Source of the DNA: an uncultured Prevotellaceae bacterium
GTDB lineage: Bacteria; Bacteroidota; Bacteroidia; Bacteroidales; Bacteroidaceae
DNA: 44,129 nt
Assembly (NCBI GenBank): GCA_946185225.1
Contig: CAMHIM010000005.1
Coordinates: forward strand, 1 to 44,129
Direction of reading: 5' to 3'
The notes beneath the pieces are model-generated. The model was not told where the DNA came from. It worked only from the letters and a program-made list of their open reading frames with translations, and ran no database searches. Below are positions 25,140 through 32,788 of the stretch, in pieces (position 1 is the first letter of the stretch; each line of letters begins with the position of its first letter). The position numbers and the translations under genes are program-made.

Positions 25140-26444
25140 TCAGTTCTCTGCTGCCGCCAGTAGAATCTCCCCAAGTGTGGGATGAATATGTACCATGTCG
25201 CGCAACTGCTGTATGGTGGTATCACGACACATCAGTACACTTACCTCCTGTACGATGTCGGCAGCATGGGCACCATAGGCATGACAGCCGAGGATACGTC
25301 CGCCATCAGGTTCACAGAACAACTTCAGCATGCCCTCCGGCTCGTTCATGGCAAGGGCTTTTCCGTTGGCACGCCAGAAAGCCTTCTTGCTTACATAAGG
25401 ATGACCCTGCTCCTTGAGCTGGTCTTCCGTGGGTCCCACGCACGCAGCCTCAGGTTCGGTAAAGATGGCAGCCGGCATGATATTGAAGCGGATGTTGTCA
25501 GTAACGCCAAGGATATGGTTGATGACATGGACAGCTTGCATCTCGGCAGCATGCGCAAGCATCTGACGTCCATTCACGTCACCAATGGCATAGATTCCCT
25601 TCACTACGGTCTCATAGTTCTCATCCACTATGACACCCTTGCGTTCATCATACTCAACACCGGCATTGGTAAAGTCAGGCTGGACACGAGGCTTACGCCC
25701 CGTAGCCATTAGAATGACATCTGCATCAATGTCCTTCAACGACTGTACCGCCGTCTTCATCTGGAACTTGATACCACGCTTCTCGAGCAACTTACGCAGA
25801 CGCTTGGCAATGTCACTGTCAAGGGCGGGAAGACACTCCTTCAAGTACTCAATGACAGTTACCTCAGAGCCAAAGCGATGGAAGACGGAGGCAAACTCCA
25901 TGCCGATGACCCCTGCACCGATAACACAAAGTTTCCCAGGCAGCGTATCGAGCTGGAGTAGCCCTGTGGAATCGACGACGCGAGGGTCGTCCCTGCCTTC
26001 AACGGGCAACCACTTCGTCTCAGAGCCTGTGGCGATGATGATATTGTCTGCTGCGACTGAGTCGCAGCTTACGGAACAGACGGTATGGGTATCTACGAAA
26101 GCCGCCTTTTCACGAATCAGCGTGACGTTGGGATGAGAGAGGATACTCTCCACACCAGCACGCAGCTGGGGGACGACTTGTGCCATACGTTCACGGGCCT
26201 CAGCGAAGGAAGCGCTATGGACGTAGGCCTTGGTGGGAATGCACCCTACGTTCAGACACGTTCCACCCACATTGTCGCCCTCGAAAACAACGACCTTCAT
26301 GCCTTGCTTGGCAGCATATTCAGCGGCGCGGTAGCCCCCTGGCCCCGCGCCGATGACAATTAAATCGACAGTAGATTCACTCCCCTGCCCCTCCCTATGA
26401 GGGAGAGGAGTAGATGGTATTTGACTACTAGCTGTATTTATCAT
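25140..26444 (-). CDS. lpdA: Dihydrolipoyl dehydrogenase (L-protein)
   Basis: 434 residues. This FAD enzyme reoxidises dihydrolipoate on GcvH with NAD. Seen: the FAD motif VIGAGPGGYRAAEYAAKQG (starting near residue 31), the redox-active disulfide GGTCLNVGCIP, the NAD motif VIGAGVIGMEFASVFHRFG, the second FAD motif GIYAIGDVNG, and the C-terminal HIHPTLGE with the catalytic His-Glu pair. The N-terminus carries about 26 extra residues; 13 of them (PLPHREGQGSEST) come from a palindromic element inserted in frame with a 7-bp direct repeat. No later Met could serve, so the extended start is likely used. It is the last enzyme gene of the glycine-cleavage operon, 35 bases after gcvPB. Confidence 0.95.
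   Translation of the reverse strand: MINTASSQIPSTPLPHREGQGSESTVDLIVIGAGPGGYRAAEYAAKQGMKVVVFEGDNVGGTCLNVGCIPTKAYVHSASFAEARERMAQVVPQLRAGVESILSHPNVTLIREKAAFVDTHTVCSVSCDSVAADNIIIATGSETKWLPVEGRDDPRVVDSTGLLQLDTLPGKLCVIGAGVIGMEFASVFHRFGSEVTVIEYLKECLPALDSDIAKRLRKLLEKRGIKFQMKTAVQSLKDIDADVILMATGRKPRVQPDFTNAGVEYDERKGVIVDENYETVVKGIYAIGDVNGRQMLAHAAEMQAVHVINHILGVTDNIRFNIMPAAIFTEPEAACVGPTEDQLKEQGHPYVSKKAFWRANGKALAMNEPEGMLKLFCEPDGGRILGCHAYGAHAADIVQEVSVLMCRDTTIQQLRDMVHIHPTLGEILLAAAEN
26370..26415. mobile_element. 32-bp palindromic element with 7-bp direct repeats in the lpdA 5' end
   Basis: AGTAGAT occurs at 26370-26376 and again at 26409-26415. Between them is a C/G-rich element whose core CTCCCT-ATG-AGGGAG (26391-26405) is a perfect inverted repeat. 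The unit plus one duplicate is 39 bases, exactly 13 codons, so the lpdA frame is kept. It has the form of a MITE- or REP-like insertion. Confidence 0.65.
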
Positions 26445-26469
26445 ATGATGTCATTATTTGAAGGTAATC

Positions 26470-26503
26470 ACCCCCTCCCCTATAGGGAGGATGAAGGGAG
26501 GGT
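26470..26503. repeat. Related palindromic element at the gcvPB 3' end
   Basis: It contains CCTCCCCTATAGGGAGG, similar to the element in lpdA but in the opposite orientation. The gcvPB stop codon TAG lies in its central CTATAG. No flanking duplication is evident. Confidence 0.55.
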
Positions 26504-27892
26504 CTGCCTGTACGTTGTGACGGGATGCTTGGCAGCCAGCACGTCGTCCACACGACCAATTGGCGTGGTGTGAGGTGCCGTTTTCACCTCATCAGGGCAG
26601 GAACTTGCCTCCTCGGCAATCTGACGCATCACAGCAATAAATCCGTCAAGTGTTTCTTTCGACTCATTCTCCGTCGGCTCAATCATGAGTGACTCGTGGA
26701 AAAGCAGTGGAAAGTAGATGGTCGGTGCATGATAGCCATAGTCGAGCAGGCGCTTGGCCACATCCATTGTGGTGACACCCGTTGACTTGTCCTTCAGGCC
26801 GTCAAAGACGAACTCATGACAGCACATCGTGTCGATAGGCAGTTCATAGACATCCTTCAGCGACTCCTTGATGTAGTTGGCATTGAGCGTGGCAAGGGGG
26901 CCGACCATTTTCACATTCTCACGTCCTAACGAGAGGATGTAGGCAAGTGCACGCATCATCACGCCGAAGTTGCCGTAATAAGGCGACACACAGGGAAGTA
27001 AGTTCTCCAGGCCTTCCCGCACGCCGACAGGACCCGACCCCGGTCCTCCGCCACCATGCGGAGTAGAGAACGTCTTGTGCAGGTTGATGTGCATGACGTC
27101 AAACCCCATGTCACCAGGACGGCAGACTCCCAGCATCGGATTGAGGTTGGCTCCGTCATAGTACATCAGACCACCGCAGTTGTGGATAAGCTCGGCAATC
27201 TCCGGGATACGAGTCTCAAAGAGTCCAAGGGTATTGGGGTTGGTCATCATCATGGCGGCGATGTTAGGGCCTTCTATTTCTACTAGGCGTTCTAAATCTT
27301 CCAGATCAACCAGACCACCAGCATTTGACTTAACCTCGATAATCTCCAGGCCGCAGACAGCCGCCGAGGCGGGATTGGTACCATGTGCGCTGTCAGGAAC
27401 GACCACCTTCTTCCGCTTCATGTCGCCCCGAGAGCGATGATAGTTGTCAATGGTCATCAAACCCGTCAGCTCACCATGCGCACCGGCATAAGGCTTGAAG
27501 GTAAAGTGAGCCAGTCCCGTGAGTTCACAGAGTGACTTCTCCAGCAGTGCCACCAAGGCACGGGCGCCTTTCGAGGTCTCGGCAGGCTGTTCGGGATGCA
27601 GGTTCTGAAACTGCGGAAGGGCCGCCATCTCCTCGTTGATTTTGGGATTGTACTTCATGGTACAGGAGCCAAGAGGATAGAATCCCGTGTCCACGCCGAA
27701 GTTGTTGTTGGAGAGATTCGTGTAGTGGCGTACTACCGTCAGTTCATCGCATTCAGGCAAGGCAGCATCCTCGGCACGCCTCATCGAAGCAGGTATTTCG
27801 TAACGGCCGAAGTTATTCTTCGGCAGACTGTAGCCTTTCCGGCCCTCTTTCGACAGTTCGAAAATCAAGTTTCCGTATAGTTTGTTATTCAT
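26480..27892 (-). CDS. gcvPB: Glycine dehydrogenase (decarboxylating) subunit 2
   Basis: 470 residues. It carries the PLP site of the two-subunit P-protein, which decarboxylates glycine and passes aminomethyl to GcvH lipoate. Seen: [12 protein letters not shown] near residue 70, the [11 protein letters not shown] region, [10 protein letters not shown], and the PLP lysine in [24 protein letters not shown]. Length agrees with gcvPB proteins. Its start overlaps the end of gcvPA by 4 bases (ATGA), showing translational coupling. The last residues (RQTLPSSSL) and the stop lie in a palindromic repeat element, so the native C-terminus was probably slightly different. Confidence 0.96.
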   Translation of the reverse strand: MNNKLYGNLIFELSKEGRKGYSLPKNNFGRYEIPASMRRAEDAALPECDELTVVRHYTNLSNNNFGVDTGFYPLGSCTMKYNPKINEEMAALPQFQNLHPEQPAETSKGARALVALLEKSLCELTGLAHFTFKPYAGAHGELTGLMTIDNYHRSRGDMKRKKVVVPDSAHGTNPASAAVCGLEIIEVKSNAGGLVDLEDLERLVEIEGPNIAAMMMTNPNTLGLFETRIPEIAELIHNCGGLMYYDGANLNPMLGVCRPGDMGFDVMHINLHKTFSTPHGGGGPGSGPVGVREGLENLLPCVSPYYGNFGVMMRALAYILSLGRENVKMVGPLATLNANYIKESLKDVYELPIDTMCCHEFVFDGLKDKSTGVTTMDVAKRLLDYGYHAPTIYFPLLFHESLMIEPTENESKETLDGFIAVMRQIAEEASSCPDEVKTAPHTTPIGRVDDVLAAKHPVTTYRQTLPSSSL

Positions 27893-29205
27893 AAGGCTGC
27901 AATCTTTACGAGTTCGTCTATTTCTTCCTTCGTGCGTTTCTCGGTCACGGCGAAGAGAATGCCTCCATCCAACTTCACGCCACCCAAGAATCCTGCATCG
28001 ATGAAACGCTGGTAGAGCGTGTCAACATCACCGTCGTAGTTCATGTAGAACTCATTGAAGAAAGGCTTTTCATATACCAGACGGAAACGGCCGGTCTTCA
28101 GCAGTTCATCGCACAGGTAGTGAGCGCCGGCATAGGAAAGCTCTGCAGCCTCCTTAAGGCCTTGTCTGCCCATCAGCGACATGTAGACGGTGACGAAGAG
28201 TGCCATCAAAGACTGGTTCGAGCAGATGTTCGAGGTGGCCTTCTGGCGACGGATATGCTGTTCACGGGCCTGCAAGGTGAGCACAAACGCACGTTGTTCG
28301 CGATTATCCTTGGTCATACCGACAATACGGCCTGGCATCTTACGGATGAGTTTCTCCGTACAGCACATATAGCCCACATACGGGCCGCCGAACAGCATGG
28401 GAATACCCAGCGACTGCCCGTCGCCCACAGCGATGTCGGCGCCCCACTCGCCCGGTGTCTTCAGCACGGCAAGGTCGGCAGCAACGCTGTCGACGATGAA
28501 GAGTGCCTTCTGTTCGTGACAGGCTTCGGCAAATCCTGTAAAGTCCTCCACGATGCCATAGACATTGGGCTGCTGTACCATCACGCCGGCCACGCCACCC
28601 TCAGCAAGCAGCGTACGCAGTGCCTGAAGGTCGGTCACGCCGTCCTTCAGTGGAATCGTCACCAATTCGAGTTCCTGATGCAAGGCGTAGGTATCGAGCA
28701 CCTCACGTGTCTTAGGACTCACTCCGCCGGACACCAGCATCTTGTTCACCTTCTTGCCTGCCGCCACAGCCATCATCATAGCCTCGGCAGCAGCGGTCGT
28801 GCCGTCATACATTGAGGCATTGGAGATGTCCATGCCTGTCAGTTCGGCCATCATTGACTGATACTCAAAGATGTAGTGTAGCGTGCCTTGCGAGATTTCG
28901 GCCTGGTACGGAGTGTAGGAGGTCAGGAACTCCGACCGCTGCAGCAGACTGGGAATCACTGACGGGGTGTAGTGGTCATAGACGCCATAGCCCGCAAAGC
29001 AGGTCAGCTGTCGGTTGGCAGAGCCCAGCTTCGCAAAGGTGTCACGCACCTCCATCTCACTCATTTCCGAAGGCAACCTATAGTCGCCATGGAAGCGGAT
29101 GCTCTCGGGAATCTGGGCGTAGAGGCTGTCGAGCTGCTCCACGCCCACCTTCTCCAGCATGGCTTTCAGGTCATCTCCGGTATGCGGAAAATATTTATAA
29201 TTCAT
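27889..29205 (-). CDS. gcvPA: Glycine dehydrogenase (decarboxylating) subunit 1
   Basis: 438 residues from the Met of [13 protein letters not shown], the usual family start; an upstream Met in the same frame would add unrelated residues. This is the N-terminal half of the P-protein. Seen: [39 protein letters not shown] (about 112-150), [13 protein letters not shown], and the conserved [21 protein letters not shown] and [17 protein letters not shown] blocks. It lacks the PLP lysine motif, which is in gcvPB, as expected for the split form. It lies 13 bases after gcvH and overlaps gcvPB by 4. Confidence 0.96.
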   Translation of the reverse strand: MNYKYFPHTGDDLKAMLEKVGVEQLDSLYAQIPESIRFHGDYRLPSEMSEMEVRDTFAKLGSANRQLTCFAGYGVYDHYTPSVIPSLLQRSEFLTSYTPYQAEISQGTLHYIFEYQSMMAELTGMDISNASMYDGTTAAAEAMMMAVAAGKKVNKMLVSGGVSPKTREVLDTYALHQELELVTIPLKDGVTDLQALRTLLAEGGVAGVMVQQPNVYGIVEDFTGFAEACHEQKALFIVDSVAADLAVLKTPGEWGADIAVGDGQSLGIPMLFGGPYVGYMCCTEKLIRKMPGRIVGMTKDNREQRAFVLTLQAREQHIRRQKATSNICSNQSLMALFVTVYMSLMGRQGLKEAAELSYAGAHYLCDELLKTGRFRLVYEKPFFNEFYMNYDGDVDTLYQRFIDAGFLGGVKLDGGILFAVTEKRTKEEIDELVKIAAL

Positions 29206-29218
29206 TGAACACTGAACA

Positions 29219-29599
29219 TTATCTGGCACAGAAGGTTTCGTAGGCGGCTGCATCCATGAGACTGTCAAGCTCTGACTTGTCGCTCATCTCCACCTTGATA
29301 ATCCAGTTCTCGTAAGCGTCCTGGTTGACGAGTTCAGGACTGTCCTCAAGGGCCTCGTTGATCTCCACGACGGTCCCGCTGACGGGAGACATCAGGTCGC
29401 TGGCGGCCTTCACGCTCTCCACGGCGCCGAACTCCTCACCGGCCGTCACCTCGTCATCGACCTCGGGCATGTCCACATACACCACGTTACCCAGCGCATT
29501 CTGGGCATAGTCGGTAATACCGATGAAACCATAGTCACCTTCTACTCTTACATATTCGTGCGACTCCGAGTAGTAGAGTCCTTCCATTACTTTTGCCAT
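29219..29599 (-). CDS. gcvH: Glycine cleavage system H protein
   Basis: 126 residues, normal length. The H protein carries lipoate on a swinging arm between P, T and L proteins. The lipoylated Lys is Lys64 in FGAVESVKAASDLMSPVSG. Other family marks are the start YYSESHEYVRVEGDYGFIGITDYAQNALG and the end ENWIIKVEMSD. It lies 30 bases after gcvT and 13 before gcvPA. The lipoate ligase gene in the same operon is its likely modifying enzyme. Confidence 0.97.
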   Translation of the reverse strand: MAKVMEGLYYSESHEYVRVEGDYGFIGITDYAQNALGNVVYVDMPEVDDEVTAGEEFGAVESVKAASDLMSPVSGTVVEINEALEDSPELVNQDAYENWIIKVEMSDKSELDSLMDAAAYETFCAR

Positions 29600-29629
29600 A
29601 ATTCTTTATAGTTTTTGGTTTTTCTTTTT

Positions 29630-30766
29630 TTACTTTTTATAGCTTTTGCTGTAGAACTGTTTCTTTACCACCTTGCCGGGGAACACCTTCTTGCGAATCT
29701 GTATCTGCACCTCCGTGTCCATCTTGGCATAGGCTGCGTCAATAAGAGCCATGCAGACGCTCTTGTCTGTCGACAGCGCATGGTAGCCCGTTGTCACTTC
29801 ACCAATGGGTTCGCCCTCCATATTGAGAACGGCATACCCATGACGGGGGATGGCCTTGTCGAAGAGTTCGATACCTACGAGTTTCTTTGAAGGACCTTCG
29901 GCCTTCTGCCTGGCGAGAGCCTCCTTGCCGATGAACTCCTCCTTGTCGAGTTTCACGAACATGCCGAGACCTGCCATGATGGGGGTAATATTCTCGGAGA
30001 GTTCGTCGCCATAGAGGGGTAGTCCCACTTCGAAGCGCAGCGTGTCGCGGCAGCCCAGCCCGCAGGCCTGTACGCCGGCGGCTATCAGCTTGTCCCAGCA
30101 CTCGTTGATGAAGCCGTGTGAGCCGTATACCTCGAAGCCGTCCTCGCCGGTGTAGCCGGTGCGGGAGATGATGACGGTCTCCTCGGCCGTCCTCCCGGAG
30201 GCAGGGGGAAGTACTACTTCCTTGCAGGTGTAGAAGGTGAGTTCCGAGCACTCCAGCGCCAGTACTGTCTCCATGATGTGCTCCGATTCCGGTCCCTGGA
30301 GGGCTATCTGCCCGTAGTAGTCGCTGCGGTTCTGCAAGTCGATGTCGAAGCCTGCTGCCTGTTGCTGCATCCACGCCCAGTCCTTGTCGATGTTCGAGGC
30401 ATTGATGACGAGGAAGAAGTCGTTCTCTCCCATCTTGTACACCAGCAGGTCGTCGACGGTGCCGCCGTTCTCGTAGCACATCATGCCATAGTAGATTTTC
30501 CCGACGGGAGCTCCTGCTATGTCGTTCGTGAAGATGTGTTGCACGTAGCGTTCGGCATCGGGGCCCTGGACAGTCACTTCGCCCATGTGCGACACGTCGA
30601 ACAGACCGGCGTGTTCACGGACTGCAAAGTGTTCCGGTGCAATGCCGGCATACTGAATAGGCATCTCGAAGCCTCCGAAGGGGGCCATGAGAGCTCCCAG
30701 GGCGACATGCTTGTCGTACAGACAGGTACGTTTTTCCTTCTTTTCCAATTCTTGTTTAATGGCCAT
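29630..30766 (-). CDS. gcvT: Aminomethyltransferase (T-protein)
   Basis: 378 residues. GcvT moves the methylene group from GcvH-bound aminomethyl-lipoate to tetrahydrofolate and releases ammonia. Seen: GGFEMPIQYAGI near residue 32, HAGLFDVSHMGEV with the catalytic-site Asp, YENGGTVDDLLVYK, SRTGYTGEDGFEVY, and LRFEVGLPLYGDEL in the C-terminal half, followed by the final barrel domain. A short Lys/Glu-rich N-terminal stretch (KQELEKKEKR) precedes the family's usual beginning. It lies 30 bases downstream of lplA. Confidence 0.96.
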   Translation of the reverse strand: MAIKQELEKKEKRTCLYDKHVALGALMAPFGGFEMPIQYAGIAPEHFAVREHAGLFDVSHMGEVTVQGPDAERYVQHIFTNDIAGAPVGKIYYGMMCYENGGTVDDLLVYKMGENDFFLVINASNIDKDWAWMQQQAAGFDIDLQNRSDYYGQIALQGPESEHIMETVLALECSELTFYTCKEVVLPPASGRTAEETVIISRTGYTGEDGFEVYGSHGFINECWDKLIAAGVQACGLGCRDTLRFEVGLPLYGDELSENITPIMAGLGMFVKLDKEEFIGKEALARQKAEGPSKKLVGIELFDKAIPRHGYAVLNMEGEPIGEVTTGYHALSTDKSVCMALIDAAYAKMDTEVQIQIRKKVFPGKVVKKQFYSKSYKK

Positions 30767-30796
30767 TGTTCAGATTCTGAGTTATTGAATGTTTGT

Positions 30797-31510
30797 TTAC
30801 TCTGTTTCCTTTTTCAGCGGGCGTTCCAGGCTGTTGCGCCGCTCCAGTGCCTCGATGTCGGCCACCTCCGATGGCGTGAGCACCCGTTCGCCGTCGCACA
30901 AGGTGGTGCGGATGAAGTCCTTCAGTTCTTCCAGGGTCAGCGGGATGTAGTCTTTCAGTAGGGTGATGCGCTGGCGTACGCTTTGGATGCCCTTCGACTG
31001 CAATTTCTCCTTGCTGGGGGTGATGGCGTGAGCCATGTGCTCTATATTGGTGTCATAGAGCAAGGTTCCATGGACAATGCTGCCTCCCGGCAAGTGGTAG
31101 AACGCCGTACCGCTGACCTTGTTGTCGCCTATCATCACGTCGTTGTGGGTCGTGCCGACAGCAGGTACTCCCAGTTTCCGTAGGACAAGCAGTATCATGT
31201 TGACAAACTTGTTGAAAGTCAGGGCGACATTCTCCTCCTGTGTGATGAAGGAGAGCATCAGGTTATCACGGTCGGCATAGACGCATCCGCCGCCGCTCTT
31301 CCGCTGGAAGAGGCGGATGCCGTGCTGACGGCAGTAGTCCGTATCGACTTCATTCTCAAGGAGTTGGTGACGCCCGAAGATGACACTCGGCGCTACCTGC
31401 CACGTAAAGAACAGCTCTCCCTCGCGCAAGCGACGGGCAGCGTACTCCTCCATGGCCAGATAGAACGACAACGGGCGTTCACAAGTTTCGGGCAGGGCCA
31501 GATACTTCAT
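30797..31510 (-). CDS. lplA: Lipoate-protein ligase A family
   Basis: 237 residues. It attaches lipoate to carrier proteins, here most plausibly GcvH. Seen: the LplA/LipB catalytic domain with QRKSGGGCVYADRDNLMLSF (about residues 69-88), the nearby THNDVMIGDNKVSGTAFYHL containing the conserved Lys of the ligase, and GGSIVHGTLLYDTN. It is shorter than E. coli LplA because the separate C-terminal accessory domain is reduced. First gene of the glycine-cleavage operon, with its own promoter. A lipoyl- or octanoyl-transferase role rather than free-lipoate ligation cannot be excluded from sequence. Confidence 0.9.
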   Translation of the reverse strand: MKYLALPETCERPLSFYLAMEEYAARRLREGELFFTWQVAPSVIFGRHQLLENEVDTDYCRQHGIRLFQRKSGGGCVYADRDNLMLSFITQEENVALTFNKFVNMILLVLRKLGVPAVGTTHNDVMIGDNKVSGTAFYHLPGGSIVHGTLLYDTNIEHMAHAITPSKEKLQSKGIQSVRQRITLLKDYIPLTLEELKDFIRTTLCDGERVLTPSEVADIEALERRNSLERPLKKETE

Positions 31511-31538
31511 AGTATTTCAGACGTCAGGCATTCGTCTG

Positions 31539-31546
31539 CAAATATA
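31539..31546 (-). promoter_or_regulatory. -7 box for the lplA-gcv operon
   Basis: TATATTTG on the minus strand matches TAnnTTTG. The leader of about 25 bases contains a perfect 6-bp inverted repeat, CAGACG (31518-31523) with CGTCTG (31533-31538). No glycine riboswitch fits in so short a leader. Confidence 0.7.
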
Positions 31547-31554
31547 TAAAGTTT

Positions 31555-32472
31555 TTATGTATCCGACAAGTTTTTTTCCAAGAATTTCAGCTCGGCTTCC
31601 AGCATTTCCAGCTTCGGCATGGGGAAACCCGCAGAACGCGCAATTTCTATGGGTCGCGTATACAAGTAATGTATCTCCATAGGACGGTGGAAGTCGTAGT
31701 CCAGCCGCATGGATGGCGAGTAAGGCGTCATGACGTCCGTCGTCTGTATCATCTTGTCGGCAAAGGCCTCGTCAAGGTTTCTGACGCCGAGATGGCGTGC
31801 AGCGCCGACCACTTCCATCATCTGTTCGCGGATGAGCCGGCGCGTGTCGGGGTTCTTCAGCAACTGGTCGGTCTGGGCATGCAGGGCGACGGTCATTCCG
31901 TTGAAGGGCATGTTCCACACGGCTTTCTTCCAGCGGGCCTCATTATACTCCACCAGTCCCGTCTCGATGCCGGCCTGTCGGAACTCGCCGACAACGGCCT
32001 GCATCAGAGCCTCATCGCGGCAGGAGTAGCTGGCCAGGTTGATGCTTCCGTAACACTGGTGGCTGACGCGTCCCGGCTCGGTCTTCGACGAGCAGATAAA
32101 GGCCAGTCCGGCTGCCAGCTGCACACCGGGGAAGTCACGCTGGACATCCTCCTCGACACCGATGCCGTTCTGGATGAGCACCACCAGCGTGTCCTCCTTC
32201 AGCAGCGGCGGCAGCAGCTCGTGCAGACGGTGGTTGTTGACGGTTTTCAGCCCCACCAGCACCACGTCGCACGGCGGCATGTCCGTCGGACGGGCATAGG
32301 CATTCACACGGTCCAGGTGGAACGAGCCGTCGCAGGAGTCTACCTGCAGCCCGTTGTCCCTTACAAACTCATAATCTCTGTGCAGCAGGAAGTGCACCTC
32401 CTGCCCGGCGCGGGCCAGCTTGCTGCCGTAGTAGCCGCCGATGGCTCCCGTTCCTATCACTCCGTATCGCAT
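31555..32472 (-). CDS. panE: 2-Dehydropantoate 2-reductase
   Basis: 305 residues from the Met of MRYGVIGTGAIGGYYG; the longer upstream frame runs into a tandem repeat and is not coding. PanE reduces ketopantoate to pantoate with NADPH for coenzyme A synthesis. Seen: the Rossmann motif GTGAIGGYYGSKLA (about 7-20), VLIQNGIGVEE, the catalytic-Lys region ARWKKAVWNMPFNGMTVAL, and the C-terminal helical domain with PYSPSMRLDYDFHRPMEI. Monocistronic with a strong promoter. The family also contains related ketoacid reductases, so the exact substrate is inferred from close motif agreement. Confidence 0.92.
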   Translation of the reverse strand: MRYGVIGTGAIGGYYGSKLARAGQEVHFLLHRDYEFVRDNGLQVDSCDGSFHLDRVNAYARPTDMPPCDVVLVGLKTVNNHRLHELLPPLLKEDTLVVLIQNGIGVEEDVQRDFPGVQLAAGLAFICSSKTEPGRVSHQCYGSINLASYSCRDEALMQAVVGEFRQAGIETGLVEYNEARWKKAVWNMPFNGMTVALHAQTDQLLKNPDTRRLIREQMMEVVGAARHLGVRNLDEAFADKMIQTTDVMTPYSPSMRLDYDFHRPMEIHYLYTRPIEIARSAGFPMPKLEMLEAELKFLEKNLSDT

Positions 32473-32501
32473 AGTATCACGTTTTTTCGTCTTAGAAGAG
32501 A

Positions 32502-32533
32502 CAAAGGTAATACAAACCAAGGGAAAAGCCAAA
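32502..32533 (-). promoter_or_regulatory. panE promoter
   Basis: On the minus strand, TTTG (32530-32533), 20 bases, TACCTTTG (32502-32509): an exact match to the Bacteroidetes consensus, leader about 30 bases. Confidence 0.85.
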
Positions 32534-32583
32534 TAAATCCGCAGTAAAAAGATTATTTTTGGAAACCCGGCTCCTTCAATCCG

Positions 32584-32710
32584 CAAAACGGCATGTTGCG
32601 CCCCGCAAAACGGCATGTTGCGCCCCGCAAAACGGCATGTTGCGGCCTTCAAAACGGCATGTTGCGGCCCTCAAAACGGCATGTTGCGCCCCTCAAAACG
32701 GCATCTTTCC
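32584..32710. repeat. Six-copy 22-bp tandem array between panE and dxs
   Basis: CAAAACGGCATGTTGCG begins at 32584, 32606, 32628, 32650 and 32672, and a diverged sixth copy starts at 32694; the period is exactly 22. The five linker bases vary (CCCCG or similar, GCCTT, GCCCT, CCCCT). Most units can form a small hairpin CGCAA/TTGCG. The array lies between the two divergent promoters of this 316-base gap. No stop codon occurs in any plus frame, which creates spurious ORFs. Confidence 0.95.
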
Positions 32711-32739
32711 CGGAGAGCGCTCGGAAAAACAAAAATATA

Positions 32740-32771
32740 TTTGGTTTTTCTCTCACTTTATACTACCTTTG
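32740..32771 (+). promoter_or_regulatory. dxs operon promoter
   Basis: TTTG (32740-32743), 20 bases, TACCTTTG (32764-32771): an exact consensus match. The predicted leader to the GTG start at 32789 is only about 13 bases. Confidence 0.85.
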
Positions 32772-32788
32772 CACCAAAATATACGTAC

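Noticed and set aside
31510..31546. Glycine riboswitch before the glycine-cleavage operon
   Set aside because: The predicted leader is only about 25 bases, far too short for a glycine aptamer.
32584..32710. CRISPR array
   Set aside because: The spacing between cores is only 5 bases and there are no spacers or cas genes.
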